A stretch of 64,000 nucleotides of DNA from Actinomadura latina NBRC 106108 (GTDB lineage: Bacteria; Actinomycetota; Actinomycetes; Streptosporangiales; Streptosporangiaceae): contig NZ_BCQS01000012.1 in assembly GCF_001552195.1 (NCBI RefSeq), positions 1 through 64,000 of the forward strand, given 5' to 3'. Shown here in pieces: positions 16,840 to 24,664 of this stretch. The notes under the pieces are model-generated. The model was not told the DNA's origin. It saw only the letters and a list, made by a program, of their open reading frames with translations, and ran no database searches. The translations under genes were made by a program, and so were the position numbers. Each line of letters begins with the position of its first letter. Position 1 is the stretch's first letter.

Positions 16840-17697
16840 TCAGGCGGGCACCTTTCTTCTGTCGAGGATCCTGAGGGCTTCGAGGAGGTAGCCGCGGAAG
16901 ACGGCATGGTTCTCACTCATCGGGAAATGCCCGATCTTCTCCATCTTGATGAAGGTGCCGTTCTGGATCGCGTCCGCGGTGCGGGCGCTGTTCTCCGGGG
17001 TCGTCAGGTAGTCGTACTCGCCGGTGAGCATGACGACGGGACACCGGTCCCCGTCGATCTCGTGAAGGTGGTCCCGCAGATCGTGGTCGACGGAGTAGAA
17101 GTACAGGTCCCCCTTGAACGCCTCGGAGCCCTGGGAGTAGTAGAACCAGGTCTTCCAGCGGTCGGCGTCGGGCGACTGGGGCGCCATCAGGTCCCATACG
17201 CCGCTCGCGCAGACCTGCGCGGCGTTGGCGTGCGGGTGCTGCCACCAGTCGAGGTAGAACCCGGGCGAGTAATCCGCGCCCTCGACCGCCAGGACGCCTG
17301 CGAATCGGTCGGGGCGACGCAGCGCGAGCTGCAGCGCGACGTTCCCGCCGAAGGAGGAGCCCATGAAGATCGGGTCTTCGAGTTCGAGGGCGTCGCACAG
17401 CGCGACGATGAAGTTGACGAAGTGGTCCGCGGTGAGGGTGTACTCCTCCTTCCACCACTCGACGTTCTCCGGCGGATCGGACTTACCGTGGCGGGGCAGA
17501 TCGTAGGCGATGACGCGGTAGTCCGCCGTGATCTCCTCGTCCTCCAGCAGGCCGCGCCACTGGTGGTTGTGGCAGCCGGCGGTGTGCTGGCAGACCAGCG
17601 GCTGTCCGGTGCCGTTCTCGAGGTAGAAGACCCTGTACTCCAGGCCGTCGACCTCGATGGTCACATAGTGCCCGGTGACCGGGGATACCTTGCTCAC
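16840..17697 (-). CDS. Alpha/beta-fold hydrolase
   Basis: A 285-residue cytoplasmic hydrolase without a signal peptide. The nucleophile Ser is in the elbow GSSFGGN (about residue 118), the acid is probably the Asp in TGEYDYL and the base the His in KIGHFPM. The oxyanion region reads QHTAGCHNHQW. GTG 17697 has AAGGAG 9 bases upstream. It is preceded by an SCP2-like gene 14 bp upstream in the same direction, so they form a two-gene operon embedded between secreted xylanolytic genes but with no obvious link to them. The substrate is unknown. Confidence 0.85.
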   Translation of the reverse strand: MSKVSPVTGHYVTIEVDGLEYRVFYLENGTGQPLVCQHTAGCHNHQWRGLLEDEEITADYRVIAYDLPRHGKSDPPENVEWWKEEYTLTADHFVNFIVALCDALELEDPIFMGSSFGGNVALQLALRRPDRFAGVLAVEGADYSPGFYLDWWQHPHANAAQVCASGVWDLMAPQSPDADRWKTWFYYSQGSEAFKGDLYFYSVDHDLRDHLHEIDGDRCPVVMLTGEYDYLTTPENSARTADAIQNGTFIKMEKIGHFPMSENHAVFRGYLLEALRILDRRKVPA

Positions 17698-17711
17698 GGT
17701 GATCTCCTTCC

Positions 17712-18119
17712 TCAGACGGGTGAGCCGACGGCGCGGAGCAGTTCGATCTGACGGGTGATGCAGCGCAGATTCTGCATGAGGACCAGGACGTCTCCGTCCA
17801 ATCGCATGTCGCGCTGGAAGGTGGCCGCCCAGATCCCGTGGTGCATCGGGGGCGGCACCGGCTCACCGAACCCCCGCCACGTCTCGGCGCTCGCCCGGAT
17901 CGCGAACTCGTAGGGGACGTCGAGCGGACCCGGATCCACCGTGACCTGGGTCACCCGTCCCGACTCCACTTTGATCGCGTAGCTGCGGTCGGCGGCGTCG
18001 AGCAGGTAGGTGCAGGTGAAGTACTTCCCGTGGGCCTGGATCTCGGGATCGTCGTTACTGGCCGCGGCGAAGGCGTCGGCCCACTGCTGGGCCGGTGCAG
18101 CCTGGGTTGGTGCAGTCAT
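17712..18119 (-). CDS. SCP2-like small protein
   Basis: A 135-residue soluble protein resembling a sterol-carrier-protein-2 fold: KYFTCTYLLDAADRSYAIKV, then a strand with VTVDPGPLDVPYEFAIRASA, then ETWRGFGEP and a hydrophobic C-terminal helix (MQNLRCITRQIELL). I chose ATG 18119 because GGGAGGAG lies 9-10 bases upstream; the frame continues upstream but without a site. Such proteins bind hydrophobic ligands and may present them to the adjacent hydrolase (inference). The family assignment is moderate. Confidence 0.6.
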   Translation of the reverse strand: MTAPTQAAPAQQWADAFAAASNDDPEIQAHGKYFTCTYLLDAADRSYAIKVESGRVTQVTVDPGPLDVPYEFAIRASAETWRGFGEPVPPPMHHGIWAATFQRDMRLDGDVLVLMQNLRCITRQIELLRAVGSPV

Positions 18120-18578
18120 GATCAGCGTCTCCTCCCGCACTGGACGCTTCGGCGATACCCCGCGCCTACCCAGCCTTGAGAAACCCATCGACCGCGCGAT
18201 GACCAATATTCGGCCAAATCGGGCGATATGGGGCCTCTGGCACCTGGGGCTGGGACCGCGGGTACGGGCGCTGGTGGAGAAGTACGTGCGGTGGATGCAG
18301 GAGGTGATCGCGCGACCGCGGGCGCTGGAGGGACTTTCGGTAACGCTCCTAGGCGTCGAACGCCAGCGGCCGGCCTCCACCGTGTAAGGGGCGGCCGGCC
18401 GGCCTGGGTGGGGTCCGGACCTCGCTGCTACGGGTGGCCGACGGCCGCGTCGCCGTTGTCGCCACCGGCGCTCACGCTCATCGAAGCGCAGGACGCGGCG
18501 TCGGGCGCGGTGGGCGGAATGTCATCGCTGACGATCCGGACGGTCGATCGAGCTCCCTTCCCTCGGCGGGCCAGTCGA

Positions 18579-18607
18579 AGGTGGTGGTGGACCGGAGCAA
18601 ATATGAG
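18579..18607. repeat. Copy 2 of 29-nt upstream element shared by both xylanase genes
   Basis: 26 of 29 bases match 13671-13699 (AGGTGGTGGTGG, CCGGAG, AAATA). It lies about 430 bp upstream of the GH10-CBM13-GH62 start, versus about 250 bp for the first copy, so the intervening DNA has diverged or gained sequence. Confidence 0.5.
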
Positions 18608-18717
18608 CCGGGGAGGTATGTCAAGCGCCCGATGCGCATCGTGAATACGTGACCGGGGGCTGACTACGGCTCATCTGGGGTTATCCGCGCAGATACACCT
18701 GGCCGGTGAAGTGTCAG

Positions 18718-18733
18718 CATGAAAGCTTTCATG
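18718..18733. promoter_or_regulatory. 16-bp palindrome upstream of fusion xylanase gene
   Basis: CATGAAAGCTTTCATG is a perfect palindrome about 115 bp before the predicted -35 element. The GAAAG/CTTTC half-sites recur next to the promoter at 18831-18847, so a dimeric regulator may bind both. The protein that reads it is unknown. Confidence 0.45.
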
Positions 18734-18849
18734 TGGGGGTCCACGCTCAGAAGTAGGTCGTCGAAAGGTTGCGACGGCGCACTCGTCCCAGCACGAGGGA
18801 GAAGACGCAGGAGACCCCGGGATGAGCACCCGAAAGTTCTTCGAAAGCC

Positions 18850-18948
18850 TTGACATGTTTTGCGGGCATTACTCACACTGAGTCCCCGAGGCGGTTGGGC
18901 GTGCCGGGCATGGCATGGCCCACCAACTGGCGACGCCTTGGTGGTGTG
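18850..18948 (+). promoter_or_regulatory. Promoter and leader element of GH10-CBM13-GH62 gene
   Basis: TTGACA (18850-18855), 18 nt, CACACT (18874-18879). The 19-mer GCGACGCCTTGGTGGTGTG at 18930-18948 is identical to the one in the leader of the stand-alone GH10 gene. Here it begins about 50 nt after the -10 element, versus 7 nt in the other leader. The identity across otherwise divergent leaders suggests function, possibly in mRNA structure or translation control. Confidence 0.5.
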
Positions 18949-19039
18949 CGCTCCTGGGAAAGGGACGCGGCGTCGATTCCGCGGGGAATGCCCCCGCGTT
19001 TTCCGACATTCCCCGTGCTTCAGTTATGGAGGCTCAGGA

Positions 19040-21484
19040 GTGAGCACCCGAGAAATACCCTCACCCGGGATACGACGATCCGTCAGCCGCTTCCGCCGCG
19101 CCCTGGTCGCCCTTGCCCTCGGCGTCGCCGGGATGACGGCCGTGGCGCTGGCGGTGGCGGTTCCTTCGAATGCCGCTGCGAGTACGCTCGGCGCGGCGGC
19201 CGCGCAGAGCGGGCGGTACTTCGGCACCGCCATCGCCGCCGGCAAGCTCGGCGACTCGGCGTACACCACGATCGCGGGCCGCGAGTTCACCATGGTGACG
19301 CCCGAGAACGAGATGAAGATCGACGCCACCGAGCCCCAGCAGGGCCAGTTCAACTTCAGCGCCGGTGACCAGGTCTACAACTGGGCGATACAGCACGGGA
19401 TGCAGGTACGCGGCCACACGCTGGCCTGGCACAACCAGCAGCCCGGCTGGATGCAGAACCTCAGCGGCAGTTCCCTGCGCCAGGCGATGATCAACCACAT
19501 CAACGGCGTGATGGCCCACTACAAAGGCAAGCTCGCCTACTGGGACGTGGTGAACGAGGCCTTCGCGGACGGCAACTCGGGAGGCCGCCGCGACTCCAAC
19601 CTGCAGCGCACCGGCAACGACTGGATCGAGGTCGCCTTCCGCACCGCGCGCGCCGCCGACCCGAACGCCAAGCTCTGCTACAACGACTACAACATCGAGA
19701 ACTGGACCTGGGCCAAGACCCAGGGCGTCTACAACATGGTCAAGGACTTCAAGCAGCGCGGCGTGCCCATCGACTGCGTCGGCTTCCAGTCCCACTTCAA
19801 CAGCGGCAGCCCCTACAACAGCAACTTCCGCACCACCCTGCAGAACTTCGCCGCCCTGGGCGTCGACGTGGCCATCACCGAACTGGACATCCAGGGCGCC
19901 TCGGCCACCACCTACGCCAACGTGACCAACGACTGCCTCGCCGTCTCGCGCTGCGTCGGCATCACGGTCTGGGGCGTGCGGGACAGCGACTCCTGGCGGT
20001 CCGGCGACACCCCTCTTCTCTTCGATGGCAACGGCAATAAGAAGCCCGCCTACACCTCCGTCCTGGGCGCCCTGAACGGCGGGTCATCCTCCACTCCGAC
20101 CCCGACCCAGACCCCGACCCAGACCCCGACCCCGACCCCGACGCCCGGCGGCAGCGGGCAGATCAAGGGCGTCGCCTCCGGCCGCTGCCTGGACGTGCCC
20201 AACGCGAGCACGACCGATGGCGTCCAGGTGCAGCTGTGGGACTGCAACGGCAACAGCAACCAGGAGTGGACCTACACCTCCGCCGGCGAACTCAAGGTCT
20301 ACGGCAACAAGTGCCTGGACGCCGCCGGCACCGGCAACGGCACCAAGGTCCAGATCTACTCCTGCTGGGGCGGCGACAACCAGAAATGGCGCGTCAACTC
20401 CGACGAGACCATTGTCGGCGTCCAATCCGGTCTGTGCCTGGACGCGTCCGGCCAGGGCACCGGCAACGGCACGCAGATCCAGCTGTACTCCTGCTGGGGC
20501 GGCGGCAACCAGAAGTGGACCGGCCTGTCGGACACGACAGAGACCCCCACGCCGACCCCGACTCCGACCCCGACGGGCACGTGCTCTCTTCCATCGGCGT
20601 ACCACTGGACGTCGACGGGTGTCTTGGCGACGCCTCAGCACGGCTGGGTCTCGCTCAAGGACTTCACCAACGTCGTCTACAACGGCAAGCACCTGGTCTA
20701 CGCGTCGAACGTGTCGGGATCGTCGTACGGGTCGATGGCCTTCAGTCCCTTCACGAACTGGTCCGACATGGCTTCGGCCGACCAGATCGGGATGAGTCAG
20801 GCCGCGGTGGCGCCCACGCTGTTCTACTTCGCGCCCAAGAACATCTGGGTGCTGGCGTACCAGTGGGGTGCGTGGCCCTTCATCTACCGGACGTCCAGCG
20901 ACCCCACCGACCCCAACGGCTGGTCCTCGCCGCAGGCGCTGTTCACCGGGAGCATCTCCGACTCCAGCACCGGCCCGATCGACCAGACGCTGATCGCCGA
21001 CGATTCGAACATGTACCTGTTCTTCGCCGGCGACAACGGCAAGATCTACCGGGCGAGCATGCCGATCGGGAACTTCCCGGGCAGCTTCGGCTCGTCGTAC
21101 ACGACGGTGATGAGCGACTCGACGGCCAACCTCTTCGAGGCGGTCCAGGTCTACAAGGTCCAGGGGCAGAACCAGTACCTGATGATCGTTGAGGCGATGG
21201 GCGCGAACGGGCGGTACTTCCGCTCGTTCACGGCCTCCAGCCTGAGCGGTTCGTGGACTCCGCAGGCCAGCAGCGAGAGCAACCCGTTCGCGGGCAAGGC
21301 CAACAGCGGCGCCACCTGGACCAACGACATCAGCCACGGTGATCTGGTCCGCAGCAACCCTGACCAGACCATGACCATCGATCCCTGCAACCTGCAGTTC
21401 CTCTACCAGGGCAAGTCCCCGAGCGCCAGCGGCCCCTACGACCAGCTGCCGTGGCGTCCGGGTCTGCTGACGCTGCAGCGCTAG
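19040..21484 (+). CDS. Secreted bifunctional GH10 xylanase - CBM13 - GH62 arabinofuranosidase
   Basis: An 814-residue multimodular enzyme. A signal peptide with an Arg-rich start (IRRSVSRFRR) is cleaved near SNAAA at about residue 45. GH10 spans about 49-346, with Glu173 in WDVVNEAF and Glu281 in ITELDIQG. A TPTPTQ-type Pro/Thr linker (about 352-369) leads to a CBM13 (about 375-495, three QxW repeats), a second TPTP linker, then GH62 (about 515-814) with the SLKDF, GPIDQT and FEAVQVY motifs. It would cut the arabinoxylan backbone and remove arabinose in one polypeptide. GTG 19040 follows GGAGG (19028-19032) by 7 bases. DNA of the GH10 part is almost identical in long tracts to 13950-15383, and the GH62 part to 12126-13589. 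Confidence 0.95.
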   Translation: MSTREIPSPGIRRSVSRFRRALVALALGVAGMTAVALAVAVPSNAAASTLGAAAAQSGRYFGTAIAAGKLGDSAYTTIAGREFTMVTPENEMKIDATEPQQGQFNFSAGDQVYNWAIQHGMQVRGHTLAWHNQQPGWMQNLSGSSLRQAMINHINGVMAHYKGKLAYWDVVNEAFADGNSGGRRDSNLQRTGNDWIEVAFRTARAADPNAKLCYNDYNIENWTWAKTQGVYNMVKDFKQRGVPIDCVGFQSHFNSGSPYNSNFRTTLQNFAALGVDVAITELDIQGASATTYANVTNDCLAVSRCVGITVWGVRDSDSWRSGDTPLLFDGNGNKKPAYTSVLGALNGGSSSTPTPTQTPTQTPTPTPTPGGSGQIKGVASGRCLDVPNASTTDGVQVQLWDCNGNSNQEWTYTSAGELKVYGNKCLDAAGTGNGTKVQIYSCWGGDNQKWRVNSDETIVGVQSGLCLDASGQGTGNGTQIQLYSCWGGGNQKWTGLSDTTETPTPTPTPTPTGTCSLPSAYHWTSTGVLATPQHGWVSLKDFTNVVYNGKHLVYASNVSGSSYGSMAFSPFTNWSDMASADQIGMSQAAVAPTLFYFAPKNIWVLAYQWGAWPFIYRTSSDPTDPNGWSSPQALFTGSISDSSTGPIDQTLIADDSNMYLFFAGDNGKIYRASMPIGNFPGSFGSSYTTVMSDSTANLFEAVQVYKVQGQNQYLMIVEAMGANGRYFRSFTASSLSGSWTPQASSESNPFAGKANSGATWTNDISHGDLVRSNPDQTMTIDPCNLQFLYQGKSPSASGPYDQLPWRPGLLTLQR

Positions 21485-21486
21485 CC

Positions 21487-21525
21487 CGCGCGATCGGTGA
21501 TCGCGCGCCGGTGGCCACCGGCGCG
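21487..21525 (+). terminator. Tandem hairpins after fusion xylanase gene
   Basis: CGCGCGATC (21487-21495) pairs with GATCGCGCG (21499-21507) around a 3-base loop; an overlapping 22-bp perfect palindrome occupies 21504-21525. Either could stop transcription, and the two are mutually exclusive. The following 21526-21703 has no recognisable gene; one open frame there (ending at 21657) shows no start or domain. Confidence 0.6.
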
Positions 21526-21703
21526 CAGGCGAGCCGGGTGCCCCTTCCGCAAAGGAACCGACGGTTTCGAGCCGATCAGGTTCCCGCGCGGGAGGGCCAC
21601 CCGGCCGCGCTCGTCACCCGCCTCGTCCAGGCCACCGAACCGGGCACGCCCGCGTAGCGATCACCCGAGGCCGTCAGCCCAAGGGCGCCCCCGCGTCGCC
21701 GTC

Positions 21704-22234
21704 CTACAAGGGGTGGCCGGTGGGGGACAGGTTCAGGGCCTTGATGATGTGGGCGACCGTGTCTTCCGGCGTGCCTGTTATGGGCGCCAGGAGGACGTCT
21801 TCGTCCGGGGCCGGCTTCTCCAGGTCGGCGAACTGGGTGTCCAGGAGCGTTTCCTTGAAGAAGTGGCCCTTGCGGGACTTCATGCGGGCGGCGATGAGTT
21901 CGCGGTCGCCGTCCAGGAGGACCATCGCTATCTCGGGTCTGCCGCCGGCCAGGAGGTCGCGGTACCTGCGTTTCAGGGCGGAGCAGGTGACCACGCCGGA
22001 ACGGCCGGTGGCCAGGCGCTCGGTGATCCAGGCGGCGATGGAGCGGAGCCAGGGGAGGCGGTCGGCGTCGGTGAGGGGGTGGCCGGCGCGCATCTTGGCG
22101 ATGTTGGCCTCGGAGTGGAACGCGTCCGCCTCGGCGTACTCCCAGCCGAGGCGTTCGGCGAGCAGGGTGCCGATGGTGGTCTTGCCGCTGCCGGACACGC
22201 CGGCGATCAGGATGACCTTGGGGGGATTCGGCAT
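21704..22234 (-). CDS. gntK: Gluconokinase
   Basis: A 176-residue GntK/AroK-like kinase that phosphorylates D-gluconate to 6-phosphogluconate with ATP. The P-loop is AGVSGSGKTT (residues 11-20), followed by YAEADAFHSEANIAKM and TDADRLPWL, the gluconate-binding signatures, then VVTCSALKRRYRDLL and the GHFFKETLLDTQFADLE lid region. The length is typical. ATG 22234 is 2 bases from the stop of the nicotinamidase gene, so translation is probably coupled; no strong independent ribosome binding site is seen. Confidence 0.92.
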   Translation of the reverse strand: MPNPPKVILIAGVSGSGKTTIGTLLAERLGWEYAEADAFHSEANIAKMRAGHPLTDADRLPWLRSIAAWITERLATGRSGVVTCSALKRRYRDLLAGGRPEIAMVLLDGDRELIAARMKSRKGHFFKETLLDTQFADLEKPAPDEDVLLAPITGTPEDTVAHIIKALNLSPTGHPL

Positions 22235-22236
22235 GG

Positions 22237-22818
22237 TCAGGCGTTCACCACCGGGGCGCCCGACAGGGTGACGCCTTCGGTGCGAAGTTCGTCGAGGGCG
22301 TGGTCGACGGTGGCCTTGCTTACGCCGGCGGTGAGGTCCAGGAGGACGGTGGTGCGCAGGCCCGTGCGGGCGGCGTCGACGGCGGTGGCGCGGACGCAGT
22401 GGTCGGTGGCGATGCCGACGATGTCCACGGTGTCGACGCCGCGGGCGGTCAGCCAGTCGGCGAGGGGCGTCTCGTCGTCGGAGGCGCCCTCGAAGCCGCT
22501 GTAGGCGGCCTCCTCGCGGCCCTTGCTGAAGACGGCCTCGATGGGGGCGAGGGCCAGGTTGGGGTGGAAGTCGGCGCCGGGGGTGCCGATCACGCAGTGC
22601 GGCGGCCAGGAGTCGACGAAGTCGGGTTCGTCGGAGAAGTGGTGGCCCGGGTCGAGGTGGAAGTCCCGCGTCGCGACGATGTGCGCGTAGTCGGGCCGGT
22701 GACCGGCCACGTGCGCGGATATGGCGGTGGCCACGTCGGCGCCGCCGCCGACGGCCAGCGAGCCGCCCTCGCAGAAGTCGTTCTGCACGTCCACGATGAT
22801 CAGAGCCTTCTTGCCCAT
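22237..22818 (-). CDS. pncA: Nicotinamidase / pyrazinamidase
   Basis: A 193-residue cysteine hydrolase converting nicotinamide to nicotinate in NAD salvage. The catalytic triad is Asp10 (IIVDVQNDF), Lys99 (VFSKGREE) and Cys141 (ATDHCVRAT). The metal site is seen in RDFHLDPGHHF. The length and motifs are those of the actinobacterial PncA that activates pyrazinamide. The adjacent minus-strand pncB gene completes the salvage pair. Confidence 0.94.
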   Translation of the reverse strand: MGKKALIIVDVQNDFCEGGSLAVGGGADVATAISAHVAGHRPDYAHIVATRDFHLDPGHHFSDEPDFVDSWPPHCVIGTPGADFHPNLALAPIEAVFSKGREEAAYSGFEGASDDETPLADWLTARGVDTVDIVGIATDHCVRATAVDAARTGLRTTVLLDLTAGVSKATVDHALDELRTEGVTLSGAPVVNA

Positions 22819-22881
22819 GACCGCTCCCTGTTACCGGTTGCCCCGGAACCGACCGTACCCCAGGCCCGCGTGGATACGGCG

Positions 22882-24234
22882 TTATGGGCGGGGCCCGCCG
22901 TCGACGAATTCGGTGGGGACGGCGGGCTCGCCGTTGGAGAGCTGGGTCGCGGTGGGCGGCAGTTCCGAGATCGCGTGCGCGTGGCGTTCCCTGGCCTTCT
23001 GGAGCGACTCGCGTCCGACGATCTCGCCGTCGCGGACGAGGGGGGTGTGCAGGAGGCGGTCGCGGGGGCCGTGGACGGGTTCGCCGGTGGACACCGTTTC
23101 CGCGTAGGCCGTGCCGTGGCCGTCGATCCGGCGCACGGCCTTCTTGCGTCCGCCTCGGCTCGGCTTGCCCGGGGAGCGCTTCGCGACCGGGCGCATGGGC
23201 GCGGAGTCGTCCGGGCCGTCGCAGCGGGCGACCAGCTTGTAGACGAGGGACGCGGTGGGCGCGCCCGAGCCGGTGACGAGGGACGTTCCCACGCCGTAGC
23301 CGTCGACCGGGGCGGCGGCGAGGGCGGCGATGCCGTACTCGTCCAGGTCGCCGGTCACCACGATGCGGGTGTCGTGCGCGCCGAGCGAGTCGAGCTGGTC
23401 GCGGACGCGGCGGGCCATCACGCCGAGGTCGCCGCTGTCGAGCCGGACGGCGCCCAAGGACGGCCCGGCGAGCTCGACGGCGGTGCGGACGGCCCGTTCG
23501 ACGTCGTACGTGTCGACCAGGAGCGTCGTGCCGGAACCGAGCGAGGCGAGCTGCGCCTCGAACGCGTGCCGCTCGCTGTCGTGCAGGAGGGTGAACGAGT
23601 GCGCGCTCGTCCCGGCGGTCGGGACGCCGTACAGCCGGCCGGCCTCCAGGTTGGACGTGGTGGTGAACCCCGCGATGTAGGAGGCGCGGGCGGCGGCGAC
23701 GGCGGCGCGCTCGTGGGTGCGCCGCGACCCCATCTCGATGATCGGGCGGCCCTGGGCCGCCTGCACCATCCGGGACGCGGCCGACGCGATCGCGCTGTCG
23801 TGGTTGAGGATGGACAGCGCGAGCGTTTCGAGCAGGACCGCTTCGCCGAACGTCCCCTCGACCACCAGGATCGGCGATTCCGGGAAGTAGCAGTCGCCCT
23901 CGGCATAGCCCCAGACGTTCCCGGTGAAGCGGTACTTCTCCAGCCATCGCACCGTGGGCTCGTCCACGATGCCGTTGGACGCGAGGAAGTCCAGCTCGGC
24001 GGGGTCGAAGCGGAACGCCTCGATGGCGTCCAGCAGGCGCCCGACGCCCGCGACGACCCCGTAGCGGCGTCCCGCGGGCAGGCTGCGCGCGAACACCTCG
24101 AACACCGCGCGGCGGCCGGCGGTGCCGCTGCGCAGCGCGGCCTGCAGCATGGTCAGCTCGTACTGGTCGGTCAGCAGCGCGGTGCCGTCACCAAGGTCCA
24201 CAAGTGGAACCCTAAGCCCGACTGTGGGCACCAT
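22882..24234 (-). CDS. pncB: Nicotinate phosphoribosyltransferase
   Basis: About 450 residues. Joins nicotinate with PRPP to give nicotinate mononucleotide, the Preiss-Handler step that uses the PncA product. Visible features are ALLTDQYELTMLQAALRSG at the N-terminus, a phosphoribosyl site including the autophosphorylated-His region (IEMGSRRTHERAAVAAARAS), GGTT-like GFTTTSNLEAGRLYGV, VRLDSGDL, and GYGVGTSLVTG. ATG 24234 is taken; GTG codons shortly after are possible. It is divergent from clpS with about 120 bp between, which must hold both promoters. Confidence 0.93.
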   Translation of the reverse strand: MVPTVGLRVPLVDLGDGTALLTDQYELTMLQAALRSGTAGRRAVFEVFARSLPAGRRYGVVAGVGRLLDAIEAFRFDPAELDFLASNGIVDEPTVRWLEKYRFTGNVWGYAEGDCYFPESPILVVEGTFGEAVLLETLALSILNHDSAIASAASRMVQAAQGRPIIEMGSRRTHERAAVAAARASYIAGFTTTSNLEAGRLYGVPTAGTSAHSFTLLHDSERHAFEAQLASLGSGTTLLVDTYDVERAVRTAVELAGPSLGAVRLDSGDLGVMARRVRDQLDSLGAHDTRIVVTGDLDEYGIAALAAAPVDGYGVGTSLVTGSGAPTASLVYKLVARCDGPDDSAPMRPVAKRSPGKPSRGGRKKAVRRIDGHGTAYAETVSTGEPVHGPRDRLLHTPLVRDGEIVGRESLQKARERHAHAISELPPTATQLSNGEPAVPTEFVDGGPRP

Positions 24235-24354
24235 GGATGTGTGGGCCCGCCCACCCGGCGGGGGAGCGGCGCATAGCATCGGGTGGGGTGGGCGAACCTA
24301 CACAGCGAACGGCAGCGCGCAGAGAGTTCGCGAAGAAAGGGGGCGATCCGGGCA

Positions 24355-24660
24355 ATGAGCGCCATGAGCGCGGCGCCCGCACCGGTCGAGCTGGAACGGC
24401 CGGACGCCGAGGAGGACCTGAGCGCCGACCGGCCCTGGCTGGCGATCGTCTGGAACGACCCGATCAACCTGATGTCGTACGTCACGTACGTGTTCCAGGC
24501 CGTGTTCGGCTACCCCAAGACGAAGGCCGAGAAGCTGATGCTCGACGTCCATCACAAGGGCCGCGCGGTCGTGGCGAACGGGACCCGCGAGGAGATGGAG
24601 CGGGACGTGGAGATCCTGCACTCCTACGGGCTGTGGGCGACAGTGAAACGGGACGACTGA
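24355..24660 (+). CDS. clpS: ClpS, ATP-dependent Clp protease adaptor
   Basis: A 101-residue adaptor that delivers N-end-rule substrates to ClpCP/ClpAP. The core WLAIVWNDPINLMSYVTYVF, the KAEKLMLDVHHKGRAVV helix and GTREEMERDVEILHSYGLWAT match ClpS; the N-degron pocket Asn-Asp and His residues are in place. ATG 24355 follows an AAAGGGGG sequence. This is the equivalent of Mtb Rv1331, and the genes that follow keep the Mtb order. Confidence 0.95.
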   Translation: MSAMSAAPAPVELERPDAEEDLSADRPWLAIVWNDPINLMSYVTYVFQAVFGYPKTKAEKLMLDVHHKGRAVVANGTREEMERDVEILHSYGLWATVKRDD

Positions 24661-24664
24661 GCCG

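Larger units (their letters stand above)
18120..18849. other. Long intergenic region with coding-like fragment and palindrome
   Basis: On the plus strand 18198-18387 reads as a plausible C-terminal protein fragment (WHLGLGPRVRALVEKYVRWM, then LEGLSVTLLGVERQ) ending at TAA 18385-18387, with no start or upstream domain; I cannot name the family. Copy 2 of the 29-nt xylanase-upstream element is at 18579-18607. A perfect 16-bp palindrome CATGAAAGCTTTCATG is at 18718-18733. CGAAAG boxes (18831-18836 and 18842-18847) end next to the predicted -35 element of the fusion xylanase gene. Otherwise no gene is visible. Confidence 0.45.

Noticed and set aside
22300..24276. Long plus-strand frame opposite pncA-pncB
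   Set aside because: Opposes two enzymes with complete active sites; Val/Gly/Arg-rich shadow.
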